Assembly (NCBI GenBank): GCA_022823225.1
Contig: JAJDXM010000092.1
Coordinates: 145,560 to 209,559 of the forward strand
Length of the DNA stretch: 64,000 bases
Reading direction: 5' to 3'
DNA from: Gemmatimonadota bacterium
GTDB taxonomy: Bacteria > Gemmatimonadota > Gemmatimonadetes > Longimicrobiales > Gaopeijiaceae
Of this stretch, positions 33,037-39,439 are shown in pieces (positions within the stretch are counted from its first letter, which is position 1; the number at the start of each line of letters is the position of its first letter). A program made the position numbers and the translations under genes. The notes beneath the pieces were generated by a model, which ran no database searches, was not told where the DNA came from, and saw only the letters and a program-made list of their open reading frames with translations.

Positions 33037-35151
33037 TCACCTCTTTTGTGTCTGCGGCACCCTCGCCGACAGAAACCCCGGATGCAACTGCGCGAGCCCC
33101 ACGTCGTCCACCACCACCGTCCCCTTCTCCGCCTGGTCGAACACGAGCGAGACGGCGCGCAGCGTCCTCGGTTCGAAGGCCGCGTTCTCCGCCGCAAAGT
33201 CCGAGAGCGGAATGGAGAAGTGTTGCAGAATCAGTTCCCACGGATCCGCAAAGCGTTGCCTCTCCAGGTCCTGGCGGCGCAGGACGCGGATGGTGAGGGG
33301 TCGGCGAAGAGGCCCGTAGTCCGTAAGGCTGACGCGGGCGGTGTCTCCGTCCGCGTCGACGGCCGCGATGGTCAGCGCCAGAGGGGGTTTCTCCTCCTCC
33401 TCGCCGCGCTGGCCCTCGCGGCCTTCCTCTTCGGACTCCTCGGCGGCGCGTTCCTCGTCGCCCCCATCCCCCTCCCCTTCTCCCTCCTCGCCTTCCTCTT
33501 CCGGGGGCCTTCTCGGGCCCGGTTCCCGATCCAGGCCGCCCACATGCAGCTCGAGGGTGGTTTGGGCGCCCGCGGACCACGACTCGGCCAGCCCGTCGGG
33601 CAGCGTCACGGTGAACACCGGCGGCGGCGCGGGCTCGTCCGAGCCCCGGTAGCTGTTGTTCCAGCCCAGCCAGAGCGCCTGGTTCAGCTGTGACGACGAG
33701 GTGCTGGTGCGGTTCGCGGAGCGCAGGTCGAGCTGGCCCTCGCGCCAGGTGCTGAAGTCGGCGCCGTGGAGGGTCACGCCCGGCGCCGACCCGGTGGTCA
33801 CGTCGATGTCCTCCTCGAAGTCGGCGAGCGGGCGGAAAGACGAGTCCATGAAGCGCGTGATGTACATCGTCGGGGGCAGCCAGCCCCCCGCGACGCGGTG
33901 GTCGCGGAAGATCGGGCGGTAGCGGTCGTCGCCCTTCAGCGTGATGTCGAGGAAGGACGAGACGAAGACGCGGCCGAACTCGCGCTGGTCCTCGGGCGGA
34001 AGCAGGCCCCTGAGCTCCAGGATGCGGGGACTGCGCGGACCGTTGTCGTGCGCGCCCCAGACCGTGTTCCACTGCCCGTGGTTGGCGCGGTAGACGTAGA
34101 CGGCGGACTTGAAGAAGTCGGGGGGATCGGCGGTGGCGGTCGGCTGGGCCGAGCCGTTGCCGGCAGCGACCGCGTGGGCCCGCGCGCCCGTGTCGCCGAA
34201 CCGCACCCGGTTGAACTGGCGCAGCCCGTGGAAGCTGGTCACGTCGCCGTCGTGCGAGCCGTGGAAGACGAGGTAGTTGACATCGTGGACGGGCGCGCGC
34301 TGGTCGGCCGGCAGGTACTGGCCGTCGACCGGCGCGATCGCGATCACCGCCTTGATACGGAAGCCGAAGTCGAACTCGAACGATGCGTCGTCCGGGTAGC
34401 GGGTCAGGCGGTTGAAGGCGGCCGCGAGCGCCACCGCTTCGCCGCCGCGCGAGTGGCCGATGAGCGCGATGTTGCCCATGTCGACCCGGCCGTGGAAGGG
34501 ATTCTCCGGGTCGTCGGCGAAGCGCCGCCACGCCTGCAGGTGCTTCAGGAGCATCCATCCGCGCCCGTCGTTCTCGCCGCGGATGCCGCCGTTGATGAAG
34601 TTCATGTCCACCGACGCGAGGATGTACCCGCGGCTGGCGAGCAGCTCCCCGAGCCAGTCGTAGCCGGGGTCCGAGAAGTCGCGCATGTTGTGGTTGCCGT
34701 GCACGACCAGGACGAGGGGGTGGGGGCCGGGGTCGTCGGGGTACCAGACGCGCGCGTTGACGGGGAAGCTGTCGGGCGAGAACCCCCAGTAGCGGTTCCG
34801 GGACCTGGCCGAGCTGCCGAGGCTCACCAGCTTGGACGCATCCACGCTCTCGGTCACGATCGCCACCGAATCGCGGTACTCGGCGCGGTTCTTGTCCGTG
34901 CCGGAGCCGTAGTAGAGGGTGAGGACGTCGTGGGGGCCGGGGAGGGCGGGGCTGGGCGCGTCGAGGTGGTGGCCGGACAGGATCGTGGGCGCGTCCGAGG
35001 GCGTGAGTTCAAGGGAGCCGGCGCAGGCGGTGGAGAACAGGGCGGCGGCGAGCGCGGCGGGCAGGCCCACTACCGCGGCACGGGGCCAACCCCCGGCGGA
35101 TGCGGGGGCGGCGGGCTGGCCGCTACTTCGGATCCGTCGTCGAACTCGCAT
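33037..35151 (-). CDS. Alpha/beta-hydrolase lipoprotein with acidic insertion
   Basis: 704 aa. A lipoprotein leader (AALAAALFSTACAG) is followed by an alpha/beta-hydrolase domain: HPLVLVVHGNHNMRDF (oxyanion region), the nucleophile elbow IGHSRGGEAVALAAAF, and candidate acid and His residues in VFHGSHDGDVTSFHGLRQF and ANHGQWNTVW. The fold resembles secreted esterase/cutinase-type enzymes; the substrate is unknown. About residues 530-590 form an extremely acidic Glu/Gly/Asp tract, then a second beta-sandwich-like domain (LTIAAVDADGDTARVSLTDY to ISLVFDQ-like strands). The acidic tract looks like a flexible spacer between the two domains. It is a single gene; the roughly 100 bp before its neighbour (32938-33036) hold nothing I can identify. 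Confidence 0.75.
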   Translation of the reverse strand: MRVRRRIRSSGQPAAPASAGGWPRAAVVGLPAALAAALFSTACAGSLELTPSDAPTILSGHHLDAPSPALPGPHDVLTLYYGSGTDKNRAEYRDSVAIVTESVDASKLVSLGSSARSRNRYWGFSPDSFPVNARVWYPDDPGPHPLVLVVHGNHNMRDFSDPGYDWLGELLASRGYILASVDMNFINGGIRGENDGRGWMLLKHLQAWRRFADDPENPFHGRVDMGNIALIGHSRGGEAVALAAAFNRLTRYPDDASFEFDFGFRIKAVIAIAPVDGQYLPADQRAPVHDVNYLVFHGSHDGDVTSFHGLRQFNRVRFGDTGARAHAVAAGNGSAQPTATADPPDFFKSAVYVYRANHGQWNTVWGAHDNGPRSPRILELRGLLPPEDQREFGRVFVSSFLDITLKGDDRYRPIFRDHRVAGGWLPPTMYITRFMDSSFRPLADFEEDIDVTTGSAPGVTLHGADFSTWREGQLDLRSANRTSTSSSQLNQALWLGWNNSYRGSDEPAPPPVFTVTLPDGLAESWSAGAQTTLELHVGGLDREPGPRRPPEEEGEEGEGEGDGGDEERAAEESEEEGREGQRGEEEEKPPLALTIAAVDADGDTARVSLTDYGPLRRPLTIRVLRRQDLERQRFADPWELILQHFSIPLSDFAAENAAFEPRTLRAVSLVFDQAEKGTVVVDDVGLAQLHPGFLSARVPQTQKR

Positions 35152-35210
35152 GAGGGAATGTTACGGGGAGGACAGCCGCCGGGCCACTGGGGACCCCATC
35201 CGCCACCCGG

Positions 35211-36356
35211 TCAGATGACCTCCCCGGCGTGCAGCTCCAGCAGAAAGTCCTGGTAGGGGATCAGGTCGGTTCCATCGATCCGGCGCCGGTCGCGCTCCGC
35301 CGTGACTATTATCGCCCGGCGCGGCCGAAACTCCTCCCGGAACGCCCTCATCGGCCGCAGGTCGCCCCGCCGGACCCGGCCCTTCACCTCCACCGCCACC
35401 TCTCCGCGGTTCAGGACGAAGTCCACCTCCAGTCCCGTCTTGGTCCGCCAGAACTGGATGGGAAAGTCCTTTTCCCGATAGCCCCGGAAGGCGACGATCT
35501 CCTGAAGAATGAAGTGTTCGAACGCCCGGCCGAATTCCGCCCCGGCGGCTTGCGCGACCCGCCGCCCGCACACCCGTCCCGCGACGCCCACATCGAAGAG
35601 GTAGAACTTCGGTGCCGCCGAAATGCTCTGCCGCCCCGCCCGTCGGTGAAACGGCCGAATCAGGTAGCCGAGCAGCGTGTCCTCAAGTATCTCGAAGTAG
35701 GTCCGGACGGTCTTCGCAGCCACGCCACAGTCCCGGGCAATGCTGGCGTAGTTGAGCAGTTCGCCGTGCGAGAATCGCAGCGCCTCGAAGAACCGCATGA
35801 AGGCGTCGGTGTTGCGGGTCAGGGCCTCGCCGATGACTTCCTGGGCGAGGAAGTCGCGGAGATAGGCGGCGAGAGAGCGCCCGGCGTGCCGCCTCCCGTA
35901 AATGCCCGGCAGCAGACCGTCGTTCAACGCCGTGAGGAGATGGAAGCCCGGGATCTCCGCATACGTCAACGGGAACATCTCGAAGCGCCAGGCCCGGCCC
36001 CCAAGGAGGTTGACTCCGGCGCGCCTGATCTTGCGCGCACTTGATCCGCACAGGATGAAGGACAGGCCCCGCGACTCGATGAGCCGATGCACCTCATCGA
36101 GCAGCCCCGGCACCTTCTGGACTTCGTCGATGACCACGGGCGCTTTCCGGGCGTCCGGCATCGAAGCGAGCTGCTCGCCGAGCCGTGAAGGACGGGCGCT
36201 GAGCGGAAACCGGACGTCGAAGTCGAGCAGGTCCAGGTGCACGCTGTCCGGGAAGCGCGCCTGCAGCCAGGTCGACTTGCCGGTCTGACGCGCGCCCCAC
36301 AGGAACGCGGATTGTCCAGGGGGCAGGTCGATGTCGAGGATTCGTATGTAACCCAT
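35211..36356 (-). CDS. AAA+ ATPase with DUF4143 C-terminus (copy 3)
   Basis: 381 aa. Walker A is WGARQTGKSTWL (about residues 20-31), Walker B is APVVIDEVQKV, and LCGSSARKIRRAG is the sensor region. The DUF4143 part shows the intact nuclease-like signature: RTKTGLEVDFVLNRGEVAVE, then VKGRVRRGD, so E-V-D and E-V-K are present. Winged-helix-like sequence (SIARDCGVAAKTVRTYFEIL) joins the two. Its layout matches copy 1 (2343-3527) closely, for example GRGTGKSTWL against GARQTGKSTWL-type P-loops, so the two share ancestry, but they differ too much to be a recent duplication. ATG 36356 is followed upstream by an AT-rich operator-like region. Confidence 0.87.
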   Translation of the reverse strand: MGYIRILDIDLPPGQSAFLWGARQTGKSTWLQARFPDSVHLDLLDFDVRFPLSARPSRLGEQLASMPDARKAPVVIDEVQKVPGLLDEVHRLIESRGLSFILCGSSARKIRRAGVNLLGGRAWRFEMFPLTYAEIPGFHLLTALNDGLLPGIYGRRHAGRSLAAYLRDFLAQEVIGEALTRNTDAFMRFFEALRFSHGELLNYASIARDCGVAAKTVRTYFEILEDTLLGYLIRPFHRRAGRQSISAAPKFYLFDVGVAGRVCGRRVAQAAGAEFGRAFEHFILQEIVAFRGYREKDFPIQFWRTKTGLEVDFVLNRGEVAVEVKGRVRRGDLRPMRAFREEFRPRRAIIVTAERDRRRIDGTDLIPYQDFLLELHAGEVI

Positions 36357-36367
36357 AGTGATCGCAA

Positions 36368-36418
36368 TTCTGATTGGTGATACTAATCAGAAATGTAATG
36401 TGAGAATCAGAATCAGCA
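36368..36418. promoter_or_regulatory. AATCAG operator-like repeats upstream of DUF4143 copy 3
   Basis: A perfect inverted repeat, TTCTGATT (36368-36375) and AATCAGAA (36385-36392), starts 11 bp before the ATPase start and is followed by two further AATCAG units at about 36404-36415. The stretch is AT-rich against GC-rich surroundings. It differs from the operator motif of copy 2. Confidence 0.5.
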
Positions 36419-36525
36419 ACGACCGGACTGGTCGCCGCCAAGGGCCCACGGTAGGCTGGCGATCCACCCGGCCACACCATACCGTACAATCAAACACACC
36501 GTAAACCAGCAACAGGAGCAGCTGG

Positions 36526-37161
36526 ATGAACCGGTGGAGTGCGGTGATTGTGTCGGGAATCCTTTTGACCGGATGCGGTCCGGACGTCGCCGACCCCCCC
36601 AGGCCCGACGTGCCGGGCAACAGGCCGGACACCCTGACCACGGCGTGCCCACCCGGGTCCGAGGTATGGATGGGCATCCCCGTCTGCGCCGAGGGGAGCC
36701 GCGCCGGCTACAATCGCGACGACTTCGGGAGCGCCTCCCGGTACCAGCGGTGGGAGGACGAGATCATCGCCGGGATGCCGAAGTCGGGCGGACAGGTTTA
36801 CACGCCGTACACATGCACGCTGTACGACATCAGGGACGACGGCACCGCGGCCACTGACATCGACCACGTCGTGGCCCTCTCGGAGGCCTACGACTCGCGA
36901 CTCGACAGAGAGCGGTTCCAGGAGTTCGGGGAGGACTCCCTGAACCTCACGATCGCGGTCCCCGCGGTGAACCAGAACCAGAAGTCGGACAAGGACGCCG
37001 CGGACTGGAGCCCGACGTACAACAGGGGGTGGTTCGCGGCCAAGGTCGTGGCCGTCAAGCAGAAGTACGGGATTTCGATCAATCCGGCCGAGCGGGACTC
37101 GCTGGCCGCAATGCTCGCCGCCGACTCGAGCCGCACGGTGGTGTGCGGCCAATCCGGCTGA
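36526..37161 (+). CDS. Lipoprotein with DUF1524 (HNH-type) nuclease domain
   Basis: 211 aa. The leader SAVIVSGILLTGCG has a lipobox Cys. The C-terminal half is a DUF1524/HNH nuclease: TDIDHVVALSEAYDS carries the metal-site D-x-D-H, and SLNLTIAVPAVNQNQKSDKD supplies the Asn and Lys of the beta-beta-alpha-metal motif before DWSP. Family members at the cell surface are usually secreted DNases used for nutrient or competition purposes, whereas the same domain in GmrSD acts in defence; the lipobox favours the extracytoplasmic role. ATG 36526 has AGGAG 7 nt upstream. Cys pairs (TACPPGS, VCAEG, YTCTLY, VVCGQ) would suit an oxidising compartment. Confidence 0.83.
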   Translation: MNRWSAVIVSGILLTGCGPDVADPPRPDVPGNRPDTLTTACPPGSEVWMGIPVCAEGSRAGYNRDDFGSASRYQRWEDEIIAGMPKSGGQVYTPYTCTLYDIRDDGTAATDIDHVVALSEAYDSRLDRERFQEFGEDSLNLTIAVPAVNQNQKSDKDAADWSPTYNRGWFAAKVVAVKQKYGISINPAERDSLAAMLAADSSRTVVCGQSG

Positions 37162-37220
37162 CAGGGGCCGACTTGCGCCGGCTGGCGCCCGCTAGCCGTT
37201 CGGCTCTACGATGGGACGCC

Positions 37221-37946
37221 ATGAAACGCGTTGCACCCAGACTCCGGACCGGCACGAGCGGCTTCTCCTACAAGGAGTGGAAGGGAAGCTTCTACCCCGA
37301 GAAGCTGCCCGCCACGAAGATGCTGGAGTACTACTCGCGGCGCCTGAGCAGCGTGGAGATCAACAACACCTTCTACCGCATGCCGAGGGCCGAGATGCTG
37401 GAGAAGTGGGCCTCGCAGGTGCCCCGCGACTTCTCCTTCGTCCTGAAGGCAAACCGGCGAATCACGCACATGAAGCGGCTGAAGGACGCCGACGATCCAC
37501 TGGACTACCAGGTGCGGACGGCCGTCGGCGCGCTCGGCGACCGGCTCGGCCCGATTCTCTTCCAGCTGCCCCCGTACCTGCGCAAGGGGGTGGAGCGTCT
37601 GCGCGACTTTCTCGCGATCCTGCCGGACGGCCTCCGCGCCGCCTTCGAGTTCCGCCACGAGAGCTGGTTCGTGGACGAGGTCTACCAGGCGCTGGCCGAC
37701 CGCGGCGCGGCCCTGGTCACCGCCGACACCGGCGAAGGCGACGCCCCGGTCGTGGAGACCGCTTCGTTCGGGTACGCGAGGCTGCGGCGGCCCGGGTACG
37801 ACGAGGAGGCGCTGCGCGAGTGGGCCGAAGCGCTGAACCGCCCCGCCTGGAGCGACGTCTTCGTCTTCTTCAAGCACGAGGACGAGGGCGCGGGCCCGCG
37901 GATGGCGGGAGCGTTTCGAGACGTGTGGCAGGTCGGGGGCAGTTAG
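37221..37946 (+). CDS. DUF72 family TIM-barrel protein
   Basis: 241 aa. It has the family signature GTSGFSYKEWKGSFYPEKLP, then YSRRLSSVEINNTFYRMP, FSFVLKANRRITHMKRL, GPILFQLPPYLRKGVERL, RAAFEFRHESWF and FVFFKHEDEG. DUF72 proteins form a TIM barrel with a conserved polar site; a nuclease-like role has been proposed but is not settled. ATG 37221 is the first in-frame start that gives the family N-terminus. The stop overlaps that of the convergent PIN-domain gene by 4 bp (37943-37946). Length is normal for the family. Confidence 0.9.
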   Translation: MKRVAPRLRTGTSGFSYKEWKGSFYPEKLPATKMLEYYSRRLSSVEINNTFYRMPRAEMLEKWASQVPRDFSFVLKANRRITHMKRLKDADDPLDYQVRTAVGALGDRLGPILFQLPPYLRKGVERLRDFLAILPDGLRAAFEFRHESWFVDEVYQALADRGAALVTADTGEGDAPVVETASFGYARLRRPGYDEEALREWAEALNRPAWSDVFVFFKHEDEGAGPRMAGAFRDVWQVGGS

Positions 37947-38353
37947 TCCGCTTCCGGCGACCTGAGCGCCTCCCAGAACCCTCGGGGGCTCACGACGGAC
38001 ACCGGCGCCCGACCTGCAATCGCCAGGAGGTCCCGGTCGCCCGTGACAAGGAAGCGTACCCTGCCCGCCACGGCCTCCTCCAGAATCGCGACGTCGTCCG
38101 GATCGCAAAGCTCGATCCCGAGCGGGGCAGCTGCGTCAATCACATCCCCCTCACGACGCAGAAACTCCTCGGCCTCTTCGATCGTGCCGGGAGGGACGCC
38201 GAACTTGTCATCGAGCACGCGGCGCAACTCGCGGAGCACGGTCCCGCTCACCACCAGGACGTGCTCCGCGATGACGATCCTGAGCAGGTCGGCGCAGATC
38301 CCCCGGGTCGCGAACGCACTGACCAGGACGTTCGTGTCAAGAAATACCCTCAA
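37943..38353 (-). CDS. PIN-domain toxin (VapC-like)
   Basis: 136 aa. The PIN nuclease acidic residues are recognisable: Asp6 in RVFLDTNVLVSAF, the Glu/Asp pair in PDDVAILEEAV and Asp in FLVTGDRDLLAI. The group is the COG1569-type PIN subfamily, often called 'putative toxin-antitoxin toxin component'. It should cleave RNA unless its antitoxin is bound. The start is TTG 38353, which overlaps the antitoxin stop (TTGA), the usual coupled antitoxin-toxin order. The rare start codon would hold toxin synthesis below antitoxin synthesis. Confidence 0.87.
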   Translation of the reverse strand: MRVFLDTNVLVSAFATRGICADLLRIVIAEHVLVVSGTVLRELRRVLDDKFGVPPGTIEEAEEFLRREGDVIDAAAPLGIELCDPDDVAILEEAVAGRVRFLVTGDRDLLAIAGRAPVSVVSPRGFWEALRSPEAD

Positions 38354-38571
38354 GAGATGTCGCGGAAGACGTCTTCATCCGTCAGATAGCCACGGGCCTC
38401 CGCGAACGGGGTGATCCGACTACGAAGCTCCGCCAGTTGGTCCATTGCCAATCGACGCTCCAGGGCCTCGCGGACGATGGCGCTCCTGCTCCGGCCGCTC
38501 TTCCTGGCAGCACGATCCAGGCGGCGATCGAGCTTCCGGCCGATCCTGATGGTAAGGGTTGAAGTCTTCAT
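38350..38571 (-). CDS. Ribbon-helix-helix antitoxin (VapB-like)
   Basis: 73 aa. The N-terminal ribbon STLTIRIGRKLDRRLDRAAR is followed by SGRSRSAIVREALERRL, a CopG/MetJ-type ribbon-helix-helix DNA-binding domain, and the C-terminal tail (FAEARGYLTDEDVFRDIS) is suited to capping a PIN toxin. ATG 38571 matches the family start; TTG 38580 would add three residues. Palindromes at 38576-38589 touch the start region and are the likely self-repression site. First gene of the pair. Confidence 0.88.
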   Translation of the reverse strand: MKTSTLTIRIGRKLDRRLDRAARKSGRSRSAIVREALERRLAMDQLAELRSRITPFAEARGYLTDEDVFRDIS

Positions 38572-38575
38572 GTCA

Positions 38576-38589
38576 TACAATGTAGTACA
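38576..38589. promoter_or_regulatory. Overlapping palindromes, likely antitoxin operator
   Basis: TACAATGTA (38576-38584) and TGTAGTACA (38581-38589) are two interlocking palindromes lying 5 bp before the antitoxin ATG. Ribbon-helix-helix antitoxins typically bind such short inverted sites next to their own promoter. Confidence 0.5.
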
Positions 38590-38716
38590 CCATCGGGTGC
38601 GGCGACAGACCGGGGCGTGACCGGCCCCGGCCGACTTCAGCGTTGCGGCGGCTCGGACAAGCCGGTGGCCCCGGGCTCAAGGACCCAGGATGCAATGTGG
38701 GCAACACGCCGGAGTC

Positions 38717-39412
38717 TCAACGCACTCCGCAGGGCCCTCCCGCCTCGCGGACGCTGTCGGCCGCCCCCTCCAGAGAGAACGTGTAGCTCACCGTCCCCAC
38801 CTCCTTCCAGTCCAATTCGATCTCCACGGCGCCGGCACCCGTCGGACCGCTCCGGAGCAGGCGCCTGAGAAACTCCGCGCTGGAACTCCGGCGGGCTGCC
38901 CGGTCGGCCGCATCCATCTGGTCGAACACGATCGCATTGCGGACGACGTGCGCTTGCAGCGTGACCACTTGCCCGTTCCAGATGGTGCGCACCTCCAGGG
39001 GAATCGGCCCCCCCTTCCCTTCCTGCACGCCCTCCATCATGACCGGCCGCGGCTCAGCCTCAAACTGAATGGAGACCGCTTGAAAGCGAAAGGAGACCCC
39101 CCCGCTGTCGCTAAGGCACATGTAGCGGATGGAGCTGCTGAAATCGTCATCCGCGTCCGCGAGCAATTCCGGGGCGCTTGCCACGGGGGACCAGGCATTG
39201 CCCGTCGTGGTCCCGGTCTGGTCGGAGGCGATGTCGACCCGCCACGCGCTGCGGGACGCCTGTACGGTGCTCGCCGACCCTTCGGCAGCGCTCACCCGCG
39301 CATCGCCCGCATTGGCCGATCCGGCCTGCCGGTCGGCCCAGGCCCAGGCGGCGGTCAGGAAGACCATCGCGGCCAGCGCCACGACGACTCGTGTGTTTGA
39401 TCCTCGGTCCAT
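38717..39412 (-). CDS. Exported protein with VasI/TagO-like domain
   Basis: 231 aa. A signal anchor or signal peptide (VVVALAAMVFLTAAWAWA) precedes a domain starting WRVDIASDQTGTTTG, with Cys in SSSIRYMCLSDSGG and near the end in GGPCGVR, and a characteristic SSSAEFLRRLLRSG and VSYTFSLEGAADSVREAG. The order (W strand, Cys strand, F-x-R-R-L-L helix, final GAA-x-x-(V/I)-R-E-A-G-x-P-C) resembles VasI/TagO, a type VI secretion accessory protein, but this is pattern resemblance only, and no type VI gene is visible. ATG 39412 has AGGAG 5 nt upstream. It is a tandem relative of the C-terminal domain of the next gene upstream. Confidence 0.72.
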   Translation of the reverse strand: MDRGSNTRVVVALAAMVFLTAAWAWADRQAGSANAGDARVSAAEGSASTVQASRSAWRVDIASDQTGTTTGNAWSPVASAPELLADADDDFSSSIRYMCLSDSGGVSFRFQAVSIQFEAEPRPVMMEGVQEGKGGPIPLEVRTIWNGQVVTLQAHVVRNAIVFDQMDAADRAARRSSSAEFLRRLLRSGPTGAGAVEIELDWKEVGTVSYTFSLEGAADSVREAGGPCGVR

Positions 39413-39439
39413 CTTGCTGCTCCTGTCTTCTTGAGAGTC

